Counted from the first letter of the stretch, positions 52,065 through 60,459 are shown. The stretch: DNA of 64,000 bases from Streptomyces longhuiensis (GCF_020616555.1 NZ_CP085173.1:6836001-6900000); one strand, 5' to 3'. Notes: a model not told the origin generated them from the letters alone. Numbers and translations are program-made.

Positions 52065-52532
52065 GTGCCGCACCGATCAAGCTCCGCTCCTGCCCGGATC
52101 TCGGCCGAACTCCACGTGGAGGTCCAGGCGTTCTACGCGTTCCAGCTCCCGCTCCTGGAGGACCGGAAGCTGGAGGAGTTCGTGCTCACGTTCACCGAGG
52201 ACGGAAGTTATGCTCAGGTCAAGGACGGCTGGGAGCTGGCCGGCCGGGAGAATCTGCTGGCCGCGATGTCCCAGGCGATCCCCTATTACGGCAACAAGAT
52301 CTTCCGGCACTGGTTCGACAAGTTCGTGATCGAGCAGGTGGCCGAGGACGAGATCAGCGTCGTCTTCCGCTCGCTGGTCAGCGTGACGGACGAGAGCGGC
52401 GCCGTGGTCCTGGAGCCCAGTTCGACGGTGGAGGACGTGCTGGTCCGCCGTGACGGCCGGCTGTTCACCCGCTCGCGTGTGGTCCGCCGGGACGTGGCGG
52501 CCCCGGACGGCGCACCGACCGACGCCGACTAG
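52065..52532 (+). CDS. NTF2/SnoaL-like protein 2
   Basis: This protein of 155 residues is paralogous to those at 28758 and 56814: AELHVEVQAFYAFQLPLLED, FVLTFTEDGSYAQV, IPYYGNKIFRHWFDKFVIEQ, VEDVLVRRDGRLFTRSRVV. It is possibly a cyclase, isomerase or stabilising partner for an oxygenase. GTG with GAAGGGGA upstream. It is followed after 53 bp by AlkZ-like gene 2. Confidence 0.75.
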   Translation: MPHRSSSAPARISAELHVEVQAFYAFQLPLLEDRKLEEFVLTFTEDGSYAQVKDGWELAGRENLLAAMSQAIPYYGNKIFRHWFDKFVIEQVAEDEISVVFRSLVSVTDESGAVVLEPSSTVEDVLVRRDGRLFTRSRVVRRDVAAPDGAPTDAD

Positions 52533-52585
52533 CCGAGTCGCCCACTGAGGCACACCGACCGGCCGCGACACGAGAAAGGGCTGGC

Positions 52586-53674
52586 ATGTCCGCGCTCTCC
52601 AACCTGGTGCTCAACCGGACGCTCCTGCAACGGCAGTTGCTCCTGCGCCGCACCGACGGCACCGCCCTCGAAGCGATCAGGCACCTGGTCGCGATGCAGG
52701 GACAGGAGTGCAACGCGCCGTACGTGGGCCTGTGGGCCCGTGTGGCCGGCTTCGCGCACGAGGACCTGACGGCCCTGCTGCACGATCGCAGCGTGGTCCG
52801 GGGAGCGCTGCTGCGCACCACCCAACACCTCACGGCTGCCGAGGACTTCGGGCTGCTGCGGCCCCTGGTCCAGCCGGTGCTCGACCGCTCGCCGCGGCAG
52901 GGATTCGGCAAGGAGATCGCCGGACTCGATCTCGCCGCCCTCGCCGCGGCCGGCCGGGAGCTGCTGGCCGGACAGACCCTCACCCGGCCCCAGTTGGGCC
53001 GGTTGCTCGCGGAACGGTTTCCCGGCCGCAGTCCCCAGGCTCTCGGCGGGACGGCCCACTTCCTGCTGGCCCTGCTCCATCCGCCGCCCAGTGGCACCTG
53101 GGGCAAGTGGGGCAACCGCAAAGCCGTACCCTGCGTGCTGGCCGACGAGTGGACCGGTCAGGCCCTGTCGACGTCACCCCAGGTGGAGACCATGGTGCTC
53201 CGCTATCTCGCGGCCTTCGGGCCGGCCGGGGTCATGGACGTACAGGCGTGGTGCGGACTCACCCGGCTCGGGGAGGTGCTCGACCGGATGCGGCCACGGC
53301 TGAGGACCTACCGCGACGAGCGGGGCCGGGAACTCTTCGACCTCCCCGACGCGGTGCTCGCCGATCCCGGCCTGCCCGCCCCGGTGCGGTTCCTGCCGCC
53401 CTTCGACAACGCCGTCCTCGGACACAGCGACCGCAGCCGGGTGATCGACGACGACGACCGCAAGCAGGTCATGCCGGGGATGTCGCAGGTCAAGCCCACG
53501 TTCCTGGTCGACGGCTTCGTCGAGGGCACCTGGGCGCTCAACGGCTCGACGCTGCTGCTGAGCCCGTTCCGGCAGCTGTCCGACGAGGACACCCGGGACG
53601 TCGTCGAGGAGGCCGGGAAGCTGGCCGCGTTCGTCGGCGAGGACGGGAAGGCCGGCGACGTCGCCTTCGCCTGA
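52586..53674 (+). CDS. AlkZ-like (HTH_42) protein 2, QxQ motif
   Basis: This HTH_42 glycosylase-family protein of 362 residues has the candidate catalytic motif Q38-G-Q40 within HLVAMQGQECNAPYVGLWAR. Winged-helix segments (LTRPQLGRLLAERFPG) and the C-terminal VRFLPPFDNAVLGHSDRSRV and STFLVDGFVEG-like FLVDGFVEGTWAL follow. Predicted role: excision of bulky N7-purine adducts. It is likely co-transcribed with NTF2-like gene 2. Confidence 0.82.
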   Translation: MSALSNLVLNRTLLQRQLLLRRTDGTALEAIRHLVAMQGQECNAPYVGLWARVAGFAHEDLTALLHDRSVVRGALLRTTQHLTAAEDFGLLRPLVQPVLDRSPRQGFGKEIAGLDLAALAAAGRELLAGQTLTRPQLGRLLAERFPGRSPQALGGTAHFLLALLHPPPSGTWGKWGNRKAVPCVLADEWTGQALSTSPQVETMVLRYLAAFGPAGVMDVQAWCGLTRLGEVLDRMRPRLRTYRDERGRELFDLPDAVLADPGLPAPVRFLPPFDNAVLGHSDRSRVIDDDDRKQVMPGMSQVKPTFLVDGFVEGTWALNGSTLLLSPFRQLSDEDTRDVVEEAGKLAAFVGEDGKAGDVAFA

Positions 53675-53701
53675 GAGCTCGTGAGGAGGCGCTCGCCGCG
53701 G

Positions 53702-53744
53702 TCCGGGAACGTTCCAGTGCTGCTCGAGGAGACAGCGGGACGCT
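53702..53744 (+). promoter_or_regulatory. SARP-like heptamer promoter of the TAP-like hydrolase gene
   Basis: TCCGGGA (53702), TCCAGTG (53713) and TCGAGGA (53724) are at 11-bp period, then 8 bp and GACGCT (53739-53744). Confidence 0.6.
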
Positions 53745-53772
53745 GGCCGTCTGACGAGAACGGAGGTTCGCC

Positions 53773-55203
53773 GTGGTGAGCGAGTTCCACACACAGCGGC
53801 CCACATGGTCGCTCGCACCGGGCGACGACCAGGCCGAGTACGCGACGATCGAGGTCCCCCGCGACTACGCCGACCCCGGGGGTGAACGCATCACGCTCGC
53901 CCTGAGCCGCCGCCGCGCCACCGACCCGGCGCGACGGCGCGGCATCCTGCTGGCCGTCAACGGCGGCCCCGGCGGTGACTGGGGACACGGCCGCGACCTG
54001 CCCGCGAAATTCGCCGGCACCCCGCTGAACGAGGTGTACGACCTCATCGGCTTCGACCCGCGCGGCACCGGGGAGTCCACCCGGCTGTACGCCGAAGTGG
54101 CGGTCCCCACCGCGCAGTTCGACTCCCGGCCACCGGACGGCGCCTTCGCCGAACTGGCCGAGGACATGCGGCTTCGGGAGGAGGCGTGCGCCCGGGGCGG
54201 CGGTGAACTGCGCCCGCACATCAGCACTCGTAACACCGCCCGGGACCTGGACGTGATCCGGGCGGTTCTCGGCGAGGACCGGATCAGCTTCGTCGGGTAC
54301 GCGTACGGCGCCTACGTGGGAGCCGTCTACGGCAGCCTCTTCCCGGCCGCTCTCGACCGGCTCGTACTGGACTCCTGCGTCGGTCCCGACTGGACCTGGC
54401 GCGAACAGTTCCTGTGGCAGGGCGACGCCGTGCAGCGCAATGTCGACCTGTGGGCCCGTTGGGCCGGCGAGCGGCACGGCCACTTCGGGATCGGCGCGTC
54501 CGCCGAAGCGGTGCTCACCACCGTCGAGGAAGTGGTCGCGGCACTGGAGAAACTGCCCGAGGACGCGGTACGGCTGCGGACCCTGTTCGACGGCGCCGTC
54601 GGCAACCGCGCGAGCGACCGCGGCCAGTGGGACGGACTCGCGGTCGTGGTCGCCGGCCTGCACGAGAAGGCCGTGGCGGGCGACCTCGACGGCTGCCGCG
54701 AACTGCTCGCCGCGCAGGGCACCTGGCGGCCCGCGGACAGCGAGGGCGATCTGCGCGTCGGCGTCCTGGAGGCCATCACGCTGGAGCACGCCTGGCCGTC
54801 CGACCTGGAGGTCTACTACCGGGACATGAGGGAGTTCAGGAAGCGGTTCCCGTACGGCTACGGCGTGCTGCGCGCGCAGCCGTGGGTCGGCGCCTTCCGG
54901 GCGTTCGAGGCCCCGGAGAAGCCGGTGGCGCTCACCAGGGACGGCTACGGCGCCGGCCTGATCGTGCAGGCCGACGGCGACCCGATGGACCACTACGCGG
55001 GCGGCGTGGCCATGGCCGAGCGGCTCGGCCATCACCTGCTCACCGTGGAGGACTCGGGCGAGCACGAGGTGTACGTACTCGGCGGCAACCCGCATGTGGA
55101 CGCCGTTGTCCACCGCTATCTCGTGGACGGCGAACTGCCGCCCGCCCGCTCCTCGGTCCCGGGACGCACCCCCCGCCCCGACATCGCGGCGGACACCGCC
55201 TGA
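53773..55203 (+). CDS. TAP-like alpha/beta-hydrolase lacking the nucleophile Ser
   Basis: This protein of 476 residues has the tripeptidyl-aminopeptidase-like fold without a signal peptide. The oxyanion stretch VNGGPGG, the GFDPRGTGES strand, Asp in ADGDPMDHY and His in GEHEVYV are present. The nucleophile elbow, however, reads VGYAYGAYVG, with Ala (codon GCG) where Ser is expected. It is therefore unlikely to hydrolyse by the usual mechanism and may be repurposed as a cyclase, binding protein or chaperone. GGAGG lies 6 bases before the GTG. Confidence 0.82.
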   Translation: MVSEFHTQRPTWSLAPGDDQAEYATIEVPRDYADPGGERITLALSRRRATDPARRRGILLAVNGGPGGDWGHGRDLPAKFAGTPLNEVYDLIGFDPRGTGESTRLYAEVAVPTAQFDSRPPDGAFAELAEDMRLREEACARGGGELRPHISTRNTARDLDVIRAVLGEDRISFVGYAYGAYVGAVYGSLFPAALDRLVLDSCVGPDWTWREQFLWQGDAVQRNVDLWARWAGERHGHFGIGASAEAVLTTVEEVVAALEKLPEDAVRLRTLFDGAVGNRASDRGQWDGLAVVVAGLHEKAVAGDLDGCRELLAAQGTWRPADSEGDLRVGVLEAITLEHAWPSDLEVYYRDMREFRKRFPYGYGVLRAQPWVGAFRAFEAPEKPVALTRDGYGAGLIVQADGDPMDHYAGGVAMAERLGHHLLTVEDSGEHEVYVLGGNPHVDAVVHRYLVDGELPPARSSVPGRTPRPDIAADTA

Positions 55204-55216
55204 GCCCGCACATCCG

Positions 55217-55252
55217 ACAACCGCCCGGCGAGATCTCCGGCCGGGCGGTTGT
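55217..55252. terminator. hairpin terminator between TAP-like and SDR genes
   Basis: Arms 55217-55229 (ACAACCGCCCGGC) and 55240-55252 pair perfectly over 13 bp between convergent genes. Confidence 0.78.
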
Positions 55253-55277
55253 CCGTGGGCAGGTGATCGCCCGGATG

Positions 55278-56042
55278 TCAGCGGGCGGCCACGTCCATGC
55301 CGCCGTCGAGGGTGAGGATCTGGCCGGTGACGAGCGACTCGGTGTCCCGGGTCAGCTCGGTCACCCACCGCGCGACTTCGCCGGCCTCCGCGATCCGGCC
55401 GAGCGGCACCGACTGCGCGACCCCGGCGAAGAGGCCCTCAGCCTGCTCGGGCGTCAGGCCGTTGGCGACATAGGCCTCGGTCCGTACGAAACCGGGGGCG
55501 ACGGCGTTGACCCGGATGCCCTGCGCGGCGAGTTCGGCGGCCCAGCTGCGGGTGAAGCTGTGCAGCGCGGCCTTGCTGGCGGAGTACAGGGAACTCTCCG
55601 GGCCGGGGTTGTGGCCGCCGCGGCTGGAGATCAGCACGATGTTCCCGCCGGGCGTGCGAAGCAGCGGGAGCAGATGGCGGGTCAGCACGACCGGGCCCAG
55701 GACGTTGGTCTCCAGCACCTCGCGGGCGACGGCGGTGTCGACGGACGCGAGCGGGCTGAAACGGAAGATGCCGGCGTTGTGCACCAGGACGTCCAGGGTG
55801 CCTCCGTGCTCGCGCACCGCCGAGACGACCGTCTCCGCTCCCGTCTCCGTGGTCACGTCGGCGGCGACGGGGACGATCGCCGGATGTTCCGTGGCGACTT
55901 CTTCGAGCCGCTCCTTGCGGCGGCCCGTGATGACGACGGTGGCTGCGCCGAGCCGGGCGAAGGCCAGCGCGGAGGCGCGGCCGATGCCGGTGCCCCCTCC
56001 GGTGACGACGACGGTCCGATCGGCAAAAGGCTGGTCCGACAT
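55278..56042 (-). CDS. short-chain dehydrogenase/reductase
   Basis: This classical SDR of 254 residues has cofactor motif VVVTGGGTGIGRASALAFAR, HNAG, the catalytic SSRGGHNPGPESSLYSASKA and C-terminal VTGQILTLDGGMDV. It differs clearly from the ActIII-like ketoreductase. It is probably a tailoring oxidoreductase. Confidence 0.87.
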   Translation of the reverse strand: MSDQPFADRTVVVTGGGTGIGRASALAFARLGAATVVITGRRKERLEEVATEHPAIVPVAADVTTETGAETVVSAVREHGGTLDVLVHNAGIFRFSPLASVDTAVAREVLETNVLGPVVLTRHLLPLLRTPGGNIVLISSRGGHNPGPESSLYSASKAALHSFTRSWAAELAAQGIRVNAVAPGFVRTEAYVANGLTPEQAEGLFAGVAQSVPLGRIAEAGEVARWVTELTRDTESLVTGQILTLDGGMDVAAR

Positions 56043-56106
56043 GGGAGTTCCCTCTCTCGGCGGGTGAAGGCGGGGTGGCTGGGGCAGGCCCGGGGGCCGG
56101 GCGGCC

Positions 56107-56149
56107 AGTACAGCGAAAGCGGCTGGGGCCCCGGTCGAGTGGACACGGA
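56107..56149 (-). promoter_or_regulatory. SARP-like heptamer promoter of the SDR gene
   Basis: On the minus strand TCCGTGT, TCGACCG and CCCAGCC are at 11-bp period, then 8 bp and TGTACT (56112-56107). Confidence 0.6.
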
Positions 56150-56190
56150 GCGTCCCGGGCCGCGCTGTAGGGAGCGGGCTGTACACGCGG

Positions 56191-56222
56191 TCAAGCGAGC
56201 ATTGAGCCCCTCCGTCCAGGGT
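56191..56222 (+). promoter_or_regulatory. SARP-like heptamer promoter of beta-rich paralogue 3
   Basis: TCAAGCG (56191) and TTGAGCC (56202) are 11 bp apart, then 8 bp and CAGGGT (56217-56222). The hexamer is identical to that of paralogue 1. Confidence 0.58.
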
Positions 56223-56270
56223 GTACGCGTCAGTTGCCCCGGCGAGACGCGCGATGCGCGGGAGGAACAC

Positions 56271-56726
56271 ATGAACCGATCGGGTACCGAAGGCGTCGGA
56301 CCGGCGGCCAGGCTGCTGCTCGTCGCCGCGGCCGCCGCGCTGGCAGCCGTCCCCGCGACGGGCACGGCGAGCGCCCGGCCTCAGCACGACCGGGTGGCGC
56401 AGAGCCCCGTCGGCAAGTGGAGTCTCAAGGTGAGCTTCAACGGACAGACGTTCGACAGCACGGTGCAGTTCACCAGGAACGGCCGGGCCTTCCTCGTCAA
56501 GGGCGGAGCGGGGACCTGGTCCCGTACCGGGGGCAACCGCTTCACCTTCCGGATCGCCGAGCCGATCTGGGACTCCCAGGGCCACTACTTGGGCCGGGTC
56601 GACGTCTCTCAGCGTGCCGTCCAGACCGGTGACACGTTCACCAGCATCGGCGAGTCCAGGCAGTACGACGCGGACGACAGGCTCGACCGGGTGGTGCACG
56701 CCGAGGACAAGGGCGCCCGACTCTGA
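56271..56726 (+). CDS. secreted beta-rich protein, paralogue 3
   Basis: This protein of 151 residues has a signal peptide (LLLVAAAAALAAVPATGTAS, cleavage near SARP). The mature part follows GKWSLKVSFNGQTFDS, FTRNGRAFLVKGGAGTWSRT, FTFRIAEPIWDSQGHYLGRV, GDTFTSIGESRQYDADD. It pairs with the exported paralogue at 43012. GGAGG lies 5 bases before the ATG. The function is unknown. Confidence 0.65.
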   Translation: MNRSGTEGVGPAARLLLVAAAAALAAVPATGTASARPQHDRVAQSPVGKWSLKVSFNGQTFDSTVQFTRNGRAFLVKGGAGTWSRTGGNRFTFRIAEPIWDSQGHYLGRVDVSQRAVQTGDTFTSIGESRQYDADDRLDRVVHAEDKGARL

Positions 56727-56743
56727 CACCTACGTCATGCGCC

Positions 56744-56785
56744 TCGGCGGCCGTCCGTGAACCGTGGTTCGCGGACGGCCGCCGA
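56744..56785. terminator. hairpin terminator after beta-rich paralogue 3
   Basis: Arms 56744-56757 and 56772-56785 pair over 14 bp, and the loop has a GAACC/GGTTC inner stem. It lies between convergent genes. Confidence 0.78.
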
Positions 56786-56813
56786 CGTGTGCGCGGCAGT
56801 TGCGGGGCCTTCG

Positions 56814-57344
56814 TCAGGACGGGTTGTGAATCTTGTCCGCCCAGTCGGCCGCGTCATGGGTGACGACCCGGGAACGGGTGAGGAGCTGCCCGGCGCGGCG
56901 GACGAGCACGTCCTCGACGACGGTGGTCGGCTCGAAGCTCACCTTGCCCCGCCGGTCGGTCATGCTCACGATCGCCTGGTACCTGACGTGCAGGGTGTCC
57001 TCGCCGGCCGTCGTGATGCGCATCCGGTCGAACCAGTAGCGGTACACCAGTCCGTCGTAGTACGGAATGTTCTCCTCCCGCGCGTTCCGCGCGGAGGTCT
57101 CCTCGGCGAGCGGCCGGTCCGGATCGCCCCGGCGGGCCTGCATCTCCGTCAGAAGCTGTGTGCGGCCCTCCAGCTTCCAGCCGTTGGGACGGTGCTCGAT
57201 CGAGCCGTCCTCGGTCATGGTCTCGAGGAACTCCTCCAGCCTGCGCTCCTCGAGGAGCGGCATCTGCCGTGCGTAGAACTGCTGGACCTCCACGTAGAGC
57301 TCCGCACCGACACCTTCCCGGACCTCCGGCAGTATTTGCGACAT
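56814..57344 (-). CDS. NTF2/SnoaL-like protein 3
   Basis: This protein of 176 residues is the longest of the three paralogues, with an insert near residues 75-95. Shared stretches: AELYVEVQQFYARQMPLLEE, LETMTEDGSIEHR, IPYYDGLVYRYWFDRMRI, VEDVLVRRAGQLLTRSRVV. Its catalytic role is unknown. GAGGA lies just before the ATG. Confidence 0.75.
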   Translation of the reverse strand: MSQILPEVREGVGAELYVEVQQFYARQMPLLEERRLEEFLETMTEDGSIEHRPNGWKLEGRTQLLTEMQARRGDPDRPLAEETSARNAREENIPYYDGLVYRYWFDRMRITTAGEDTLHVRYQAIVSMTDRRGKVSFEPTTVVEDVLVRRAGQLLTRSRVVTHDAADWADKIHNPS

Positions 57345-57401
57345 CTCATCCTCTTCCGGTCATTACGCACCACCTCGCCCGGTGATGCCAGCGGCGCTGC
57401 C

Positions 57402-57433
57402 AGCGTGCCGAACGCGACTGGAAGTGCCCTGGA
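57402..57433 (-). promoter_or_regulatory. SARP-like heptamer promoter of NTF2-like gene 3
   Basis: On the minus strand TCCAGGG and TCCAGTC are 11 bp apart, then 8 bp and CACGCT (57407-57402). Confidence 0.6.
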
Positions 57434-57551
57434 GAGGCACTACACCGCCGGGTCGCGGAGACGGGCGGCGTGTCCTTGCTCCGGAGCGGAGCGTTGTTCT
57501 GTTCGCCGGCGTCGAACGGCGACGCACGAGCGCGAAGGGAAAGGCGGACCC

Positions 57552-58094
57552 GTGGTGAGGCCGGTGGCCGGAGAAGTGGACGAACGGGACCTGCTGGTGG
57601 CGGCGTGGGGCGCCCAGCGACAGGCGCTGCGGCGCGCGGTCGACGGCCTGACCGACCAACAGGCGCGCGATACCCCCAGCGCCAGCGAACTGTCTCTGGC
57701 GTCCCTCCTCAAGCACGCCGCCCTCGGGGAACCCCCGTGGACCCCCGTGCTGCACGGCGAGGGGGCGGACTGGAGCGCCCGCGACGGCGCGGCGGAGTTC
57801 GAGGTCGGCCCCGAGGAAACCCTGGACGAGCTGCTGCGCGCCCACGCGGAAGTCGCCGCGCGCACCGACGACGTCGTACGGGCCCTGCCGGACCTGGACC
57901 GGACGGTCCCCATGCCCGTGACTCCCTGGGGGCCGACCGCGCCCCCGCGCCCGGTGCGGGCGATCCTGCTGGACCTGCTCGTGGAAGCGGCTCGGCACGC
58001 CGGCCACGCCGACATCATCCGTGAGTCCATCGACGGCGCGACGGCGCCCAAACTGGCCGGCCACTCGGGTGACCCGGGCAGCGATACACCCTAG
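57552..58094 (+). CDS. DinB-fold protein (DUF664-like)
   Basis: This protein of 180 residues has the four-helix DinB/mycothiol-transferase pattern: ERDLLVAAWGAQRQALRRAV, LSLASLLKHAALGEPPW and LLVEAARHAGHADIIRESID. The HAGHADIIRE stretch with spaced His is typical of metal-binding DinB-fold enzymes. Thiol transfer to a reactive electrophile (detoxification) is a reasonable guess in this cluster. Its stop overlaps the convergent AlkZ-like stop. Confidence 0.72.
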   Translation: MVRPVAGEVDERDLLVAAWGAQRQALRRAVDGLTDQQARDTPSASELSLASLLKHAALGEPPWTPVLHGEGADWSARDGAAEFEVGPEETLDELLRAHAEVAARTDDVVRALPDLDRTVPMPVTPWGPTAPPRPVRAILLDLLVEAARHAGHADIIRESIDGATAPKLAGHSGDPGSDTP

Positions 58095-59206
58095 GCGACG
58101 GCCTCGATCGTCACCTCGGTCCGCGCGCAGTCGGCCGCGGCGAAGGAGAGCAGCCGGGCGCCCTCCGCCTTCAGCTCCGTCCGTGCGGTGCGGCCGAGCG
58201 GGGACCAGGGTTCGACGACCAGACGGGCCGCGTCCCGCTCCCGCTCGATACGCCACAGCCCGTGGACGAAACCGTCGACCAGGAACGTGGACCGGATGAT
58301 CCCGTTCCTGGTGAACACGAGGCGGCGCTGCTCCTCGGTGAGGATTCTGGACCGGTCGGCGTGGGAGAGCAGGATGTTGTCGAACTCCGGCAGGAACCGC
58401 ACCGGCACCGGGGTGTCGCCCGGGGGGCGGGGCGCGCCCGGAAGGTCGTACAGCTGTTGCCCCTGCTCGTCCCGGAACACCCTGAGCCGGGGCCCGAGTT
58501 GCCTGACCACGGCGGCGAGGCGGGTCATCCCCGACCAGGTCTGCATGTCCTTCACCGTGGCAGGCCCGAACGCCGCCAGGTAGCGCTCCACCAGCGCGGC
58601 CGGGTCGGCGGCAGGATCGGCCGCCGCGCCCAGCCACGACTCGGCCGTCGTGTGCCGGGCCTGGCCGCTCTCGCCCCACAGCCCACGCGGCGGCACCTGG
58701 ACGAGGGGCACCCGGTTGCGCACGGCGTTGGCGAGCGCGAAGGGGTCGTGCTCCGGCCATCGCCCGGCCAGGGCGGTCCCCAGGGCGCCCAGCGTCAGCG
58801 GCTCGTGCTCCACCAGCTTGCGGCCGAGCGCGGTCACCGCATCGAGGTCCGCGCCCGCCAGCTTCCGCCCGAAGGTGCTGATCAGCGAGCGCTCCAGCGA
58901 CTCACGCAGCACGGGCCGCAGCCGCAGACAGTCCCGCGCGGACACGAGATGGATCGTGCCGCGCATGAGGACGATCCTGACCACCTGCCTGGTCCGCACC
59001 GCGTCCGCGAGCTCCGCGATCGTGACCCTCGCGAGGCGGGTCCACAGCCCGATGTACGGCGGATTGGGCGCCTGCGCCTGGAGTCCGACCAGATGCTCCA
59101 CCGCCTCGACCGCCGTCAACGGCGCGCGTTTCATGAGCAGTTGACGGGCAATCAGCGCGCGGTTGAGTGCCCTGCGGTCCAGAGTCTGCGGCTCCGGTGC
59201 GGCCAT
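58091..59206 (-). CDS. AlkZ-like (HTH_42) protein 3, QxQ motif
   Basis: This protein of 371 residues has the clearest AlkZ-type active-site stretch of the three, EHLVGLQAQAPNPPYIGLWT with Q43-A-Q45. Family segments VRFLPEFDNILLSHADRSRI and RSTFLVDGFVHGLWRIER follow. Predicted DNA glycosylase for self-resistance. It is the last gene of a probable P450-epoxide hydrolase-AlkZ operon. The start is uncertain between 59206 and 59227. Confidence 0.85.
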   Translation of the reverse strand: MAAPEPQTLDRRALNRALIARQLLMKRAPLTAVEAVEHLVGLQAQAPNPPYIGLWTRLARVTIAELADAVRTRQVVRIVLMRGTIHLVSARDCLRLRPVLRESLERSLISTFGRKLAGADLDAVTALGRKLVEHEPLTLGALGTALAGRWPEHDPFALANAVRNRVPLVQVPPRGLWGESGQARHTTAESWLGAAADPAADPAALVERYLAAFGPATVKDMQTWSGMTRLAAVVRQLGPRLRVFRDEQGQQLYDLPGAPRPPGDTPVPVRFLPEFDNILLSHADRSRILTEEQRRLVFTRNGIIRSTFLVDGFVHGLWRIERERDAARLVVEPWSPLGRTARTELKAEGARLLSFAAADCARTEVTIEAVA

Positions 59207-59255
59207 GCTCCTGCTCTCCCTGTTCATCGGCTCGCGCGGACTCGAAGTGTGCCCC

Positions 59256-60377
59256 TCAGCGCAAGGTACCGAAGAACGAACGCAGTTCGCCGACGAGCAG
59301 CTCGGGCTGCTCCAGCGCGGGGAAGTGACCGCCGTGCTCGTGGTCGGTCCAGCGGCGCAGATCGGTGAAGCGGTGCTCGCACCAGGCGCGTGGCATCCGG
59401 GCGTCCTTGGGGAAGACGGCACAGGCCGTCGGCACGTCGACGCGTCCGAGGGCCATCTTGTTGTGGCTCTCCCAGTAGATCCGGGCCGACGAGGCGCCGG
59501 TCCCGGCGAGCCAGGCGAGCGTCACCGCGTCGAGCAGTCGGTCGCGGGGGATGACCTTCTCCACGTCACCGGCGTGGTCGCTCCAGGCCCAGTACTTCTC
59601 GATCATCCAGGCCAGCTGTCCGACGGGCGAGTCCGCCAGACCGTACCCGAGTGTCTGCGGGCGGGTGGCCTGGAGAACGGAGTACGCGCCCTCGTTGGCC
59701 TGGAAGTCCTTGAGCGCGGCGAGGCCGGCGAGATCCCGCTCGTCGAGCTCCACCTGCTGCTGCGGCGGCCTGGCGAAGGGCATCGCCAGATGGATGCCGA
59801 TCAGCCGCTCGGCCTCGGTCTCGCCCAGGATGGCGGTGAGGAAGGAGCCCCAGTCGGTGCCGTGGGCCGCGAACCGTTCGTAGCCGAGCCGGCGCATCAG
59901 CTCGGACCAGGCGGCGGCGGTGCGCTCCACGGTCCAGCCGGTGGTCCGCGGCTTGTCGCTGAACCCGAAGCCCGGCAGCGACGGGCAGACCACGTGGAAG
60001 GCGTCGGCGGGGTCCTCGGGGTCCGTGAGCGGGCCGATGATGTCCAGGAACTCGACGACGGAGCCCGGCCAGCCGTGGCTGAGCAGCAGCGGCCTGGCCT
60101 GCGGGTGCACGGACCGGACATGCAGGAAGTGGATGCCGAGCCCGTCGATCTCGGTGCGGAACTGCGGCAGTGCGTTCAGCCGGGCCTCGGTGGCGCGCCA
60201 GTCGTACGTGCTCTGCCAGTACGCGGCGAGATCCTGGAGGTAGCCCGCGGGCACCCCCTGCGACCAGTCGTCGACGGTCTCCTTCTCCGGCCAGCGGGTC
60301 CGGGACAGCCGCTCCCGCAGATCGGCGAGGTCCGTCTCGGCGAACTCGACGCGGAACGGTGTCACTTCGGTGCTCAT
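59256..60377 (-). CDS. epoxide hydrolase (microsomal EH-like alpha/beta fold)
   Basis: This protein of 373 residues has the N-terminal EHN region (FRVEFAETDLADLRERLSRT), oxyanion HGWPGSVVEF, nucleophile loop AAHGTDWGSF with Asp, and catalytic His in HEHGGHFPALEQPE. It opens an epoxide or lactonises/cyclises through one. With AlkZ-like proteins and P450s in the same operon it supports an epoxide-bearing intermediate. Confidence 0.88.
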   Translation of the reverse strand: MSTEVTPFRVEFAETDLADLRERLSRTRWPEKETVDDWSQGVPAGYLQDLAAYWQSTYDWRATEARLNALPQFRTEIDGLGIHFLHVRSVHPQARPLLLSHGWPGSVVEFLDIIGPLTDPEDPADAFHVVCPSLPGFGFSDKPRTTGWTVERTAAAWSELMRRLGYERFAAHGTDWGSFLTAILGETEAERLIGIHLAMPFARPPQQQVELDERDLAGLAALKDFQANEGAYSVLQATRPQTLGYGLADSPVGQLAWMIEKYWAWSDHAGDVEKVIPRDRLLDAVTLAWLAGTGASSARIYWESHNKMALGRVDVPTACAVFPKDARMPRAWCEHRFTDLRRWTDHEHGGHFPALEQPELLVGELRSFFGTLR

Positions 60378-60459
60378 ACGTCCTCCTCCTGGGCTGCCGA
60401 GGCCGGGACCGCGGCGTCGGGCGTCACGCTGTGTACGGTGGCTCGAACGCCGGTCGGCC

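Noticed and set aside
50721..59206. HTH_42 genes as pathway-specific transcriptional regulators
   Set aside because: The winged-helix name is misleading; the Q-x-Q or H-x-Q stretch and overall layout fit AlkZ-type glycosylases better, and three copies in a cluster with an epoxide hydrolase support self-resistance.
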